Shown here piece by piece: positions 1 through 8,738 of a stretch of DNA of 41,927 bases. Position 1 is the stretch's first letter, and the number at the start of each line of letters is the position of its first letter. Location: NCBI RefSeq assembly GCF_937884665.1, contig NZ_CAKZYF010000171.1, positions 1 through 41,927 on the forward strand, given 5' to 3'. Origin of the DNA: an uncultured Allomuricauda sp. Lineage in GTDB: Bacteria; Bacteroidota; Bacteroidia; Flavobacteriales; Flavobacteriaceae. Below the pieces are notes generated by a model. The model ran no database searches. It was not told the DNA's origin and saw only the letters and a list, made by a program, of their open reading frames with translations. The translations under genes were made by a program, and so were the position numbers.

Positions 1-43
1 CTTGACAGGGCAGAGGTCACTGGTTCGAATCCAGTATATCCCA
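1..43 (+). tRNA. tRNA-Val(GAC), 3' part only
   Basis: The window opens inside the anticodon loop. Bases 2-8 are the loop with anticodon GAC at 4-6. Bases 9-13 (GGCAG) are the 3' strand of the anticodon stem and 14-18 the variable loop. The T-arm is ACTGG-TTCGAAT-CCAGT at 19-35, the acceptor strand ATATCCC is at 36-42, and A43 is the discriminator. A CCA end is not encoded. The 5' half lies outside the window, so the acceptor and D-arm pairing cannot be checked. Confidence 0.85.
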
Positions 44-50
44 CATTTGA

Positions 51-79
51 AAAACCTTGGTGCAACCCAGGGTTTTTTG
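51..79 (+). terminator. Intrinsic terminator after tRNA-Val
   Basis: An imperfect inverted repeat (AACCTTGG and CCAGGGTT, with one G-T pair) encloses a short loop and runs into a stretch of six T. It begins within ten bases of the tRNA end, as expected for a terminator of the tRNA transcript. Confidence 0.7.
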
Positions 80-187
80 TTTCCTTCTTTGCGGATAGCG
101 AGTAAAAAAACCAGGGTCCAGTAAGCTCGAAAATTTTCTCAAAATACTTTAAAACGTCTTTGGAATTTATCCCATCAAAAAGCCGAG

Positions 188-646
188 CTATTTACCCTCT
201 TCCAGGTTTTTTTGTTTTCTTACTCCATAGAAATAAAGGGAATGTTCGTCAATTTTAATATCAAAAACCTCTTCGATTGTTTCTTTTATACTTTGAATTC
301 GCGGGTCACTAAATTCCAACACTTCTTCTGTATCCGTTAAGATAATATGGTCATGCTTGCTATTGAACAACGATTTTTCATACTTCGCAATGTTGTTTCC
401 AAACTGATGCTTTCGCACCAAATGGCATTCCATGAGCAATTCCATGGTATTGTACAAGGTGGCGCGACTTACCCTATAGTTTTTGTTCTTCATTCGAATG
501 TAAAAGGATTCGATGTCCAAATGTTCATCAGTATTATAGATTTCTTCCAAAATCGCATACCGCTCAGGGGTTTTTCGGTGTCCATGCTTTTCAAGAAAAT
601 TGGTGAACACATCTTTGATTATTTTGAAACTGCTTATACACGCCAT
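188..646 (-). CDS. Fur-family transcriptional repressor
   Basis: This 152-residue protein has the Fur-family layout. The N-terminal winged helix contains [13 protein letters not shown] (about residues 21-33) and the recognition-helix segment [15 protein letters not shown] (about 57-71). The C-terminal dimerisation part contains the metal-binding HDH stretch (KHDHIIL, about 98-104) followed by EFSDPRI. The structural zinc motif CxxC, which in classical Fur directly follows the HxH segment, is absent: the corresponding residues are TDTEEV. Many Bacteroidota Fur-like repressors also lack it, so this is probably a lineage feature, not decay. Whether it senses iron, zinc or peroxide cannot be told from sequence. 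It is transcribed alone, ~90 bp downstream of the AraC gene on the same strand. The upstream ATG at 644-646 gives the usual N-terminal helix before HGHRKTPER. Confidence 0.88.
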   Translation of the reverse strand: MACISSFKIIKDVFTNFLEKHGHRKTPERYAILEEIYNTDEHLDIESFYIRMKNKNYRVSRATLYNTMELLMECHLVRKHQFGNNIAKYEKSLFNSKHDHIILTDTEEVLEFSDPRIQSIKETIEEVFDIKIDEHSLYFYGVRKQKNLEEGK

Positions 647-739
647 TTTTAGGGGGATTTATGTATTCTGCTATCGAATATCGCTTACTTTAATAGAAAC
701 CAATTGGGTTTAAAAATCATATTTAAGATACGAGATGTA

Positions 740-1735
740 TTAACTTCCAGCGGTCAATTTACTGGGTACAACGCCAAACTGTTTTTTAAAGGCGGTCGTA
801 AAATGTTGGGGATTTTTATATCCAATTTTACGGGAAACCTCTTGAACGCTTAGCCCTTCTTCATACAGCATTGATTTAGCCGTTTCCAATCGCAAACCCT
901 TCCAGTATTGAAAAACGGAAACACCAAAAAGTTCTTTAAAACCTTTCTTCAACGTATACTCGTTGGTGCCTACTTTTTTGGCCAGACCAATGAGGGTATC
1001 TGTCTTTTTGAAATTCATATCGAGCATTTCCTTTACGGCATACATCTTTTCGATGTCTTCCGGCTTTAGGCTTTGATGGGTCGTGTCTGAATTATAAGAA
1101 TCAATCTGCTCCAGTTGCAACAGCAGAAGGGAAATTACCTTCGACTCTAAGAATATGCGTTTGAACAATCCTTTGCGTTCGCATTGGATAATTTCGTTGA
1201 TGATGGTATACATCTCCAAGGTAATCGGATAGTTTCTTTGCGATAGAATCGCAGTCTTCTTGAACAACATGGATTTCTTAAACTCTTTGAACAACGTATT
1301 ACCGTTGGGGATGTATTTTTCAAAAAAAGTTGGTGTCATATTGATTTCGAAAATACGAAGAGGGAAACGGGAGGACCATTCCGCCATACCCGTGAATCCA
1401 TTGGTATAAAATATATTGTGACTTCCGGGTGAAAATTTAATGGTTTCCTTAAAGTAGTCCGAGCTGGCGGTCGTTGTCCCATGAAGTGCAAAGTGCATCT
1501 CAACCGTTTCAAAATCACTTTCAAAGTGAATGACCGTGTTTTTCGAGAGCTCCAAGTTTCCGTAACCAATATGGACCCCTTCAAAATAAACCTCTTTGTA
1601 GTTGCCCTCACCTAAAAAAATGTCTGCCGAAAAGGAGCGCTCCAAAATATCGGCATCACGATCTTTAAACCAATCAGGATAGTGTGCTTCGACAAGCATA
1701 TCTTTCAAATCCGCATCATATATCCTGGTTTTCAT
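740..1735 (-). CDS. AraC-family transcriptional regulator (PchR-like)
   Basis: This 331-residue protein has a C-terminal AraC DNA-binding domain at about residues 230-329 with two helix-turn-helix units. The first is around TLIGLAKKVGTNEYTLKKGF and the second around LSVQEVSRKIGYKNPQHFTT, followed by the conserved FKKQFGVVPS. The TNEYTLKKGFKELFG type of first helix is typical of PchR/YbtA-like regulators, which control siderophore receptors. The N-terminal half should bind a ligand and has no motif I recognise. The gene is divergent from the TonB receptor gene at 1861, with 125 bp between the two starts. Two direct repeats lie 2-38 bp upstream of its own ATG, so it may repress itself and activate the receptor operon. 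The ligand is unknown; a ferric chelate is my inference from the family and the neighbour. Confidence 0.88.
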   Translation of the reverse strand: MKTRIYDADLKDMLVEAHYPDWFKDRDADILERSFSADIFLGEGNYKEVYFEGVHIGYGNLELSKNTVIHFESDFETVEMHFALHGTTTASSDYFKETIKFSPGSHNIFYTNGFTGMAEWSSRFPLRIFEINMTPTFFEKYIPNGNTLFKEFKKSMLFKKTAILSQRNYPITLEMYTIINEIIQCERKGLFKRIFLESKVISLLLLQLEQIDSYNSDTTHQSLKPEDIEKMYAVKEMLDMNFKKTDTLIGLAKKVGTNEYTLKKGFKELFGVSVFQYWKGLRLETAKSMLYEEGLSVQEVSRKIGYKNPQHFTTAFKKQFGVVPSKLTAGS

Positions 1736-1737
1736 AA

Positions 1738-1773
1738 TTCCGTTTTGCGTAGGTTTTATTCCGCTTTGCGTAG
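1738..1773. promoter_or_regulatory. Direct repeat pair, candidate AraC-regulator sites
   Basis: TTCCGTTTTGCGTAG (1738-1752) and TTCCGCTTTGCGTAG (1759-1773) differ at one base in fifteen and are exactly 21 bp apart, two helical turns. AraC-family dimers commonly bind two direct-repeat half-sites on one DNA face at this spacing. The pair sits immediately upstream of the regulator's start codon and about 90-120 bp upstream of the divergent TonB receptor gene. Function is inferred from position and geometry. Confidence 0.5.
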
Positions 1774-1860
1774 CTGGTCTTATGGGCTTGAAACCTACAT
1801 TTACTATATAAATTTAATTATTTATAATAAATCTAAATAACAACTGCCAACTTTTTACCA

Positions 1861-4248
1861 ATGAATTCCAATAATATCTCTTTAATTATCATGCTGTTAT
1901 TTTCAGTTTTGGCAACTGCACAAGAAAACACGCTCTCCGGAACTATCACCGATACCGAGGGAAACCCGATTTTGGGCGCCAACGTGTTTGTATTGGGCAC
2001 GGGGCTGGGGGCCTCGACCGATATCGATGGTTTATACCGCATAGAAGGACTTAAAAAACAAAGGTATTTCTTACAAATTAGTTATTTAGGTTTTCAAACC
2101 CTTACCAAAAATATACAAGTTGATGAGGAAAGCATCTATGACTTTGTACTTTCCCAAACCTCTGACCAGCTGAATGAGGTGGTTGTAACCGCAAACCGAA
2201 GATTACAGGATATCCAAAAGACAGCTGCTTCCGTATCGGCTATAGGCATCAAGCAAGTGGAGCAGCTACAGGTCAAGCAATTTGGGGAGCTCAACAGTAT
2301 TGCCCCGAACTTTCGAGCTTATGACGATGGAGGAACCGGTTCTTTTACCTTGATAGCCAGTCGTGGTATTTCTACCATTGATTTTGTTCCCACCATAGGG
2401 CTTTATGTTGACGAGGTGCCGTACTTCACCACTTTTGCCTTTCCACTATCCTTGAGCGATGTAGAGCAGATTGAAATTTTGAGGGGGCCACAGGGTACCC
2501 TTTACGGTAGGAACGCACTTGCCGGGGTAATTAAAATCACCTCGAAAAGACCCACAAATAGGTTAACGGGGTATGCCACGGTCGGTTTTGGAAACTTGAA
2601 TTCCAAGGAGATTGGTTTTGGCATCAATACCCCAGTTGTAAAGGACAAACTGTTTTTTCGGGCCAACGCCAATATAACGGATAGGGACGGTTTTGTTCGA
2701 AATCTTTTTAATGGAAAGGACTTACAGAACCGTGAAGCACTCGATGCCAATTTCAGATTGAAATACTACACAAATGAACGATTGAGCATGTCCTTGCTCT
2801 ACAACATTCAAAGACGGGAGTCAGATGCGTATGCCTTTGCCTTGGCCTCACCGCCGAACAGCACGTTTCAAGATATTTTGGAAACAGCGCCCTTTGAGGT
2901 CAACTTCAATGAAGATGTTTTCAGAAACGTCTTAACCCAGAATGTAGCGTTTAACCTGAAATATGATTTTGATGGTTTCAGTCTTAATTCCATCACTTCC
3001 TACCAAAAGACCGATCAATCCCGATTGGACGAATTTGATTATACGGTCTTTGATATTCAATCGGCCATTAGCACATTCGACCTGGAAAACATAACCCAGG
3101 AAATACGACTTGCCTCTCTTGGCGAGAAAAATTTGAAGTGGACCACCGGTGTTTTTCTCTACAGGACGGATCGGGAAAATTTAGATCGTTTACGGGTTGG
3201 TACCGATGCTGGTATTTTAGATCCTGACCTTCTGCCCCTTATCCCTTATGAACAGGTGGACCGACCTGATGTGGAGCAGATGGGAATTGCCGTTTTTGGC
3301 CAAGCCACGTATGACATTACAAAAGCGTTCGCCATAACTGCCGGATTGCGCTACGACCATGAAGAAATTGATGCAGATGTCAACCGCGTTTTCACAAGCC
3401 CTGCCCTACCCGATGGTAGTTTTTCAGAGAGCGCTACATTCGATGCTTTTTCCCCTAAAGCAGCACTCGGTTTTCAAGCCAATGATGATGTATTTCTATT
3501 TGCCAATATCGCCAGGGGATTTCGTCCGGGCGGGGTGAATACCTTTGTTTCAGATCCCGGAAATGCTCCGTTTGACCCAGAGACCACTTGGAATTACGAA
3601 GCGGGTATTAAATCCAACCTGTTGGAAAACAGATTAAAACTCAACCTCACCGCATTTTATATCAATTATTCGGACCAACAGGTATTTACACTACTGAACT
3701 TGGAATCCTTCGATTTTGGTACTGACAACATAGGGGAATCCCGTAGTTTCGGTTTGGAGCTGGAAAGTGAGTGGGCCGCCACAAAAGGTTTGAACTTCAC
3801 CCTCAACTTGGGCTACCTCAATACAGAAATAACCGATTATTCCACACTTAATCCCGCAACAGGGGAACCCACTAGTTTTGAAGGGAACAGTTTGCCCAAC
3901 TCCCCCGTATTTACGGGCAACCTAAACGTAAATTACATACAGCCCCTTACTAAAAAAATCAATTTTGAAACGAGCATCGATTATAACTATCAATCGGATG
4001 TGTTTTTTGACTTTGGTCAATTTCCGACACCCGAACTACCTACTGCGGAAAACGTCTTGATCCAAGAGGCCTACGGATTGCTCAATGGTCGTTTGGGGCT
4101 GACCTCCAAAAATCTGGATCTGTTCCTTTGGGGGAAAAACCTAACGGACGAAACCTACTTTAGCTATGGCTATGGGGTTGGTGGCTTCAATGCGGCATCC
4201 TTTGCACTACCTCGTACTTATGGAGTAACTTTAACGGGTAAATTTTAA
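1861..4248 (+). CDS. TonB-dependent outer-membrane receptor
   Basis: This 795-residue protein begins with a signal peptide ending near LATAQ (about residue 21). Residues ~24-102 form a CarboxypepD_reg-like beta-sandwich (SGTITDTEGNPILGANVFV), usual for Bacteroidota receptors. The plug domain follows at about 105-235, with VEQIEILRGPQGTLYGRNAL as its best-conserved stretch, and then a 22-strand barrel ending in an aromatic residue (LTGKF). The overall type, including AGLRYDHE and IARGFRPGG in the barrel, is that of FecA/iron-complex receptors. It is not SusC-like: it is too short and no susD gene follows. It should import a ligand across the outer membrane using TonB-ExbBD energy. It is the first gene of a tightly packed plus-strand operon, divergent from a PchR-like AraC regulator, which supports an iron-chelate ligand. 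Substrate identity is not established. Confidence 0.9.
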   Translation: MNSNNISLIIMLLFSVLATAQENTLSGTITDTEGNPILGANVFVLGTGLGASTDIDGLYRIEGLKKQRYFLQISYLGFQTLTKNIQVDEESIYDFVLSQTSDQLNEVVVTANRRLQDIQKTAASVSAIGIKQVEQLQVKQFGELNSIAPNFRAYDDGGTGSFTLIASRGISTIDFVPTIGLYVDEVPYFTTFAFPLSLSDVEQIEILRGPQGTLYGRNALAGVIKITSKRPTNRLTGYATVGFGNLNSKEIGFGINTPVVKDKLFFRANANITDRDGFVRNLFNGKDLQNREALDANFRLKYYTNERLSMSLLYNIQRRESDAYAFALASPPNSTFQDILETAPFEVNFNEDVFRNVLTQNVAFNLKYDFDGFSLNSITSYQKTDQSRLDEFDYTVFDIQSAISTFDLENITQEIRLASLGEKNLKWTTGVFLYRTDRENLDRLRVGTDAGILDPDLLPLIPYEQVDRPDVEQMGIAVFGQATYDITKAFAITAGLRYDHEEIDADVNRVFTSPALPDGSFSESATFDAFSPKAALGFQANDDVFLFANIARGFRPGGVNTFVSDPGNAPFDPETTWNYEAGIKSNLLENRLKLNLTAFYINYSDQQVFTLLNLESFDFGTDNIGESRSFGLELESEWAATKGLNFTLNLGYLNTEITDYSTLNPATGEPTSFEGNSLPNSPVFTGNLNVNYIQPLTKKINFETSIDYNYQSDVFFDFGQFPTPELPTAENVLIQEAYGLLNGRLGLTSKNLDLFLWGKNLTDETYFSYGYGVGGFNAASFALPRTYGVTLTGKF

Positions 4249-4259
4249 TCCAAATAAGT

Positions 4260-4622
4260 ATGAAAGCTCATAGCGCAAGTTTATTGAATGCCATTTTATT
4301 GATCGGTTTATCCGCTTGGGGGTATCTGTCCTCCGAAACCCCATCCATTACAGCACTAATTCCAGCAATTATTGGATTGCTATTGGTACTGTGCAACAAA
4401 GGAGTGAAAAATGAGAACAAGGTAGTAGCCCATATTGCGGTCCTGTTGACGCTACTTGTCCTTATCGGACTGATAAAACCATTGACAGGCGCCCTGGGAA
4501 GAAACGATTCCATGGCCGTTATCCGTGTGGTCATCATGATTTTGAGTACCATTGTTGCTCTTGTATTTTTCGTGAAGAGTTTTATCGATGCCCGTAAAAA
4601 AAGAGCGAAAGAGATGAACTGA
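4260..4622 (+). CDS. Small four-helix membrane protein of unknown function
   Basis: This 120-residue protein is almost entirely hydrophobic. Four likely transmembrane helices lie at about residues 7-24, 28-45, 55-74 and 84-106, followed by a positively charged tail (RKKRAKEM). It resembles small TMEM14-like membrane proteins in size and layout, but I cannot assign a family firmly. It starts 11 bp after the TonB receptor stop codon and so is almost certainly co-transcribed with it. No catalytic or binding motif is visible. Confidence 0.75.
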   Translation: MKAHSASLLNAILLIGLSAWGYLSSETPSITALIPAIIGLLLVLCNKGVKNENKVVAHIAVLLTLLVLIGLIKPLTGALGRNDSMAVIRVVIMILSTIVALVFFVKSFIDARKKRAKEMN

Positions 4623-4636
4623 TATATGGCAGAAGT

Positions 4637-5053
4637 ATGAACATCGTGGTTTACATCATTCGGTTTTTATTGGCTTTTCTTTTTATCTACGCAGGAATTG
4701 AAAAGTTGTTTTTACCCTATGATCCTTCGGTGTTTCGAACAGATGCTGCCGAGGCCGACCCAGTGTTCTTTACCTATTATGAATTGTTACAGGGTTCCGG
4801 TTACCTGTATTTTGTAGGATTTTTTCAACTGCTTTGCGGAACCCTGCTCATTTTTAAAAGAACCTATCTTCTAGGAAGTATCATGTTGGTTCCCTTGATT
4901 TTATGCCTTTTGATGACCCATGTGTTCTTCTCAAAATACCCTGTGTTCATCATTTTTGATTCGGTGATATTCAGTCTTAATCTGGTATTGCTCTTTCAAA
5001 GATTTAAAGACTGGAGACCTATGCTTTTTAAAGAACAAAACTCTTGGATTTAA
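4637..5053 (+). CDS. DoxX-like integral membrane protein
   Basis: This 138-residue protein has four predicted membrane helices. The opening VYIIRFLLAFLFIYAGIEKL matches the DoxX/DoxD-like first helix, in which a glycine and a lysine follow the hydrophobic run. A second run at about 54-72 and two more at about 78-115 complete the fold. DoxX-like proteins are poorly understood membrane proteins, some linked to redox reactions. The gene lies 14 bp after its predecessor. Its stop codon overlaps the next gene's ATG in a TAATG junction, which shows translational coupling within the operon. Confidence 0.7.
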   Translation: MNIVVYIIRFLLAFLFIYAGIEKLFLPYDPSVFRTDAAEADPVFFTYYELLQGSGYLYFVGFFQLLCGTLLIFKRTYLLGSIMLVPLILCLLMTHVFFSKYPVFIIFDSVIFSLNLVLLFQRFKDWRPMLFKEQNSWI

Positions 5054-5634
5054 TGAGGTTTGCATTTGAAATATCGTTCATGGTCTTTTGGATAATAACA
5101 TGTATCATAAGATACCCCTTTGCAAAGCGCAACAAATCGAACCAAATTGAAAAGGATAAAAAGGACACCCAAGAAAAATGGTTATTGGCCCTTGCCGCGT
5201 TGGGCATGATACTTCTTCCCGTACTCTACTTCGCGACACCATGGTTAGACTTTACGAATTATTATCTACCAAATGCTTTAGCATTTATGGGATTGTTATT
5301 ACTACCCCCAGCAGGAATCCTATTCTACAAATCTCATAGCGACTTGGGACGCAATTGGTCCGCCGGTTCAGAAATTAGGGATAAACATACGCTGGTGAGC
5401 TCTGGTATATACAAATACATAAGACATCCCATGTACACCGCTATTTGGCTTTGGGTCATTGGTCAGGCCCTTTTATTGCAGAACTATATCGGCGGCTTGT
5501 CCGGACTATTGAGTTTTGGGCTCTTGTACTTTTTAAGGGTGCAAAAAGAAGAACAAATGATGGTGTCGCAGTTCGGCAATCAATACGTGGCCTTTAAACA
5601 AAAAACAAAACGTTTAATCCCCTATTTGTTTTAA
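5053..5634 (+). CDS. Isoprenylcysteine-methyltransferase-like membrane protein
   Basis: This 193-residue membrane protein is of the ICMT/phospholipid methyltransferase class. The C-terminal half carries the family signature: GIYKYIRHPMYTAIWLWVIG (the RHPxY motif binds S-adenosylmethionine), then the EEQMM acidic pair and a YVAFKQKTKRLIPYLF tail. The N-terminal half has about three membrane helices. These enzymes methylate a lipidic or small hydrophobic substrate at the membrane; bacterial substrates are mostly unknown. I chose the ATG at 5053, which overlaps the previous stop codon by one base. An in-frame TTG three codons earlier is possible but less likely. It is one of two consecutive methyltransferase genes in this operon. 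Confidence 0.8.
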   Translation: MRFAFEISFMVFWIITCIIRYPFAKRNKSNQIEKDKKDTQEKWLLALAALGMILLPVLYFATPWLDFTNYYLPNALAFMGLLLLPPAGILFYKSHSDLGRNWSAGSEIRDKHTLVSSGIYKYIRHPMYTAIWLWVIGQALLLQNYIGGLSGLLSFGLLYFLRVQKEEQMMVSQFGNQYVAFKQKTKRLIPYLF

Positions 5635-6321
5635 ATGGAAACTACGGAGAAAGACTTAGCCATATTTGAAGGGGACCGGGCGTTCAACTATGACAATTTT
5701 GTGCAGCAGTGGATACCTAACTACGATTACTTTATGTCCACAGTATCCCGGCTCTTGTCCTCAGTTACTGAAAAGACCCTTCTTTCTGTAGGATGCGGTA
5801 CTGGAAATGAGATTTTGGTTTTAAAGGAAACCGATGCAAAGTGGTCTGTTGTGGGGGTAGACCCATCACCTGAAATGATCGAAATTGCCCGAAAAAAGTT
5901 AGCTCATTTAAAAAAGCTCAAATTGATTGTCGGTGAAGTGGAACATCTTGATTATCAAAATTATTTTGGCGCTGCTTCGTTGATTCTCGTATTGCATTTT
6001 ATTCGATACCCCAAGGAAAAACTAAAACTCCTCGCTGAAATTTATAACCGATTGAAGCCGGGCGCACCCCTTATTATTATGGGAATATTCGGAAATAAGG
6101 AACAACTGCGGGTCAACTTGGACGTGCTGCAATCCTTACTGCCCCAGGAATTGAGCCAAAAGGAGATTACTGAACGATTAGAACGGATTACTACTAGGTT
6201 GTACCGAACTTCAGAAAATGATTTGGTAAAGCTCTTGGTCCGTGCTGGTTTTCAAAAACCGACCCGTTTCTTTCAATGCAGTATTTATAGTGGATGGATT
6301 ACCAGAAAAAACAGTTCATAA
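5635..6321 (+). CDS. Class I SAM-dependent methyltransferase
   Basis: This 228-residue soluble protein has a Rossmann-type methyltransferase fold. Motif I is SVGCGTGNE (about residues 51-59). The acidic residue that holds the ribose of S-adenosylmethionine is in VVGVDPSPEMIEIARKKL (D near 76). A further strand, SLILVLHFIRYP, follows, with a motif near LKPGAPLIIMGIF. The ATG directly follows the stop codon of the membrane methyltransferase with no gap, so the two are translated together. The substrate cannot be deduced. Its place between a membrane methyltransferase and an exporter suggests it modifies the same small molecule the operon handles, but that is inference. Confidence 0.85.
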   Translation: METTEKDLAIFEGDRAFNYDNFVQQWIPNYDYFMSTVSRLLSSVTEKTLLSVGCGTGNEILVLKETDAKWSVVGVDPSPEMIEIARKKLAHLKKLKLIVGEVEHLDYQNYFGAASLILVLHFIRYPKEKLKLLAEIYNRLKPGAPLIIMGIFGNKEQLRVNLDVLQSLLPQELSQKEITERLERITTRLYRTSENDLVKLLVRAGFQKPTRFFQCSIYSGWITRKNSS

Positions 6322-6353
6322 TACCATTAGGATTTTAAAACAAAAAGTATCTT

Positions 6354-7739
6354 TTGAAACAACGACCTGACCAAAAACAATTCATTCTCACGGGAAACCT
6401 GACCAAGGTAATGTGGCAGCTATCCCTCCCTGCCATTTTCGGCATGGTTTTATATGGACTCAATGCCTTTATGGATACAATTTACATTGGCCAGTTATTG
6501 AATGAAACAGCATTATCCGGAGTTGCCTTGGCCTACCCCTTGACATCCATGACCTTGGGCGTCGGTTCTTGGGTTGGGACAGGTGCAGGAAATCATCTCA
6601 GCGTATTATTGGGGAAAAATGATGTAGATAACTTAAAAAAAGTACTGCCCAACGCGACACTGCTCACCCTTCTGGGCAGTTTGCTCTTCGCAGTGCCCTG
6701 TTATCTCTTCGCGACCCCGCTCATCCAAATGATGGGAGGTACCGGGGAAATCCTGGATTACGGCGCACGTTATTTTAAAATCACGTTATTGGCCTTCCCA
6801 CTTTGGGTGTACGGGCTACAGCTGAACATGGTAATTCGTGCTGAAGGTAAAATGATGACCGCTGCCTTATTTATGGCTTCAGGTTTGCTGATAAATCTGT
6901 TGCTTACCCCCTTGACCATTATTTATTTGGATATGGATGTTGATGGCGCAGCGTGGTCCACCAATATAGGAATGTTGGTGTATTGCGTTGTGGGGCATAT
7001 CTATTTTGCCAGTGGAAAAGCTTCCTTTGAGCCTAACATAAATTCGATTTTCTACGATAAATCTGTCTTTCAGTCCATTCTAAAACTAGGTTTTCCGGGT
7101 TTTATTTTGAGTTTGATGGGCCTCATTCAGGCCATTGTTGTTTTCAATGCTGTGGTCAACTATGGAACAGACGAAGACCTGGCCTTTTTCGCAGCTGCCA
7201 ATCGCATCCTCTTGTTTTTAATGACACCGCTTTTCGGTCTAATGCGTGCCTTGCAACCCGTTGAAGGAGTCAATTTTGGGGCAGGCCAGTATTCCAGGGT
7301 CAAACAAAGTTTCATACTTTTTTGCAAAACGGGAATCTGGTTGGTATTGCCTTTTTGGTTGTTTCTGATGGTATTCCCCCAGCTAGGGGTTCAAATGGTA
7401 CTCCCAGACAAAATGATGAGTGCCCAAGACCTCTTAAATTTTAGGGTTTATATGGCCATTATTCCTTTTTTGCCCTTTGTTTTTATGGCCTTGACCCATC
7501 TACCAGCTATCGAACAGCCGAAATACGCCAGCATAATCGGTGTGGCACGGCAACTACTATTTTATGTTCCCGTAATGCTTTTACTTCCCAAATGGATGGG
7601 AATTAAAGGGGTCTATTACGGGTCTACTTTGATTGATGTTGTCGTAACCCTTTGGTTGGGATACATTGTATATAAAAGTTTTTTGAGCCTTAAGGAAGAT
7701 TCCGCCTTAGGCGCGAAAATAAGCCCGAACAATTCGTGA
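6354..7739 (+). CDS. MATE-family efflux transporter
   Basis: This 461-residue protein has twelve predicted membrane helices in two homologous halves. The opening KVMWQLSLPAIFGMVLYGLN and the helix-2 stretch DTIYIGQLLNETALSGVALA are typical of MATE (MatE) transporters, as is AGQYSRVKQSF at the start of the second half. MATE proteins export drugs or metabolites across the inner membrane in exchange for Na+ or H+. The best start is TTG at 6354, because residues 1-19 (with ILTG before KVMW) look like the conserved family N-terminus; the first in-frame ATG is at residue 20. The gap to the previous gene is 32 bp and to the next 3 bp. Confidence 0.88.
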   Translation: MKQRPDQKQFILTGNLTKVMWQLSLPAIFGMVLYGLNAFMDTIYIGQLLNETALSGVALAYPLTSMTLGVGSWVGTGAGNHLSVLLGKNDVDNLKKVLPNATLLTLLGSLLFAVPCYLFATPLIQMMGGTGEILDYGARYFKITLLAFPLWVYGLQLNMVIRAEGKMMTAALFMASGLLINLLLTPLTIIYLDMDVDGAAWSTNIGMLVYCVVGHIYFASGKASFEPNINSIFYDKSVFQSILKLGFPGFILSLMGLIQAIVVFNAVVNYGTDEDLAFFAAANRILLFLMTPLFGLMRALQPVEGVNFGAGQYSRVKQSFILFCKTGIWLVLPFWLFLMVFPQLGVQMVLPDKMMSAQDLLNFRVYMAIIPFLPFVFMALTHLPAIEQPKYASIIGVARQLLFYVPVMLLLPKWMGIKGVYYGSTLIDVVVTLWLGYIVYKSFLSLKEDSALGAKISPNNS

Positions 7740-7742
7740 TTT

Positions 7743-8738
7743 ATGAAGGTCCTTTTCAACATATTTAAGTGGACGGTTGGACTGATGCTGGTCTTCCTGA
7801 TGGTCGGAGTGATATTTGAGCAAGTATCCCGGGTAAATCTCAATGCCAAAAGACCAGATAACAGTCAATTTGTTGACCTGATGGGCCGTCAAATCCACTT
7901 TGTGAAAAAAGGGAGAGGGGGGCCAACCGTGGTTTTCGAGTCGGGCTTGGGAGGTGACCATACCTATTGGACCGAAATACAAAAAGAAACAGCAAAACAT
8001 ACCACCACCCTCTCATACGATAGGGCAGGTATTTTTTGGAGCGACCCAATCGCTGAAAAGAGCTTAGGTGCCATCACCCAGGATTTAGAGACTGTTTTGG
8101 AGAAAACAGATTGCCCCAAACCTTACATTATAGTAGGGCACTCATTTGCAGGAATCATCACGCGCCAATTTATCAAAGAAAATATAGACGACATTCAAGG
8201 AATAGTATGGATAGATGTTTCGCATCCTTCGCAATTAAAAGAGACCTCAGAAGAACTAATGGCGGCAGTACGCCCCCCCTCATTGCGCACCATCCGTTTT
8301 TTTGACGAAATCGGTGCGATTCGGCTGCTTTATACGTTTTTACCCTTTTCTACGGAATTACCGAAAGAGCACTTTTACAACCAGCATGCAAAAGACTATT
8401 TCTATGCCATTTACGAAGGTTTGTTCCAGGAGTATGAGAATGATGATACGCTCTTTGATCAAGCCTCCCGGATAAGTGGTTTTAGTGAAATTCCCTTGAC
8501 CATCGTTACTGCATCTTACCCTGATGGTATCGAATTTGTTGCAGATGCCAGACTCGCCAACCAGTATTTTAACATGCACCAACGCCTCCAGAAGGATTTG
8601 TTGAACCTTTCGACTCGAAGCAACCAGGTTTTTGCCACAAAAAGCGGACATCATGTCCCTTTACAGGAACCGGGACTTATACTAGAAGAAATCCAAAAAC
8701 TTATAACTGTACCACTAGATAAACACATTACCTTATGA
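7743..8738 (+). CDS. Membrane-anchored alpha/beta hydrolase
   Basis: This 331-residue protein has an N-terminal membrane anchor (about residues 8-26) followed by an alpha/beta-hydrolase domain. The oxyanion region FESGLGGDHTYW is at about 65-76. The nucleophile elbow is GHSFAG with Ser134, and the catalytic histidine is in SGHH near 303-304. The acid residue is not certain; an Asp near VADAR is possible. The anchor suggests that the enzyme works at the inner membrane, probably facing the periplasm. In an operon with an outer-membrane receptor it could hydrolyse an ester or lactone of an imported ligand, but no substrate can be read from the sequence. Its stop overlaps the next gene's start (ATGA). 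Confidence 0.85.
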   Translation: MKVLFNIFKWTVGLMLVFLMVGVIFEQVSRVNLNAKRPDNSQFVDLMGRQIHFVKKGRGGPTVVFESGLGGDHTYWTEIQKETAKHTTTLSYDRAGIFWSDPIAEKSLGAITQDLETVLEKTDCPKPYIIVGHSFAGIITRQFIKENIDDIQGIVWIDVSHPSQLKETSEELMAAVRPPSLRTIRFFDEIGAIRLLYTFLPFSTELPKEHFYNQHAKDYFYAIYEGLFQEYENDDTLFDQASRISGFSEIPLTIVTASYPDGIEFVADARLANQYFNMHQRLQKDLLNLSTRSNQVFATKSGHHVPLQEPGLILEEIQKLITVPLDKHITL

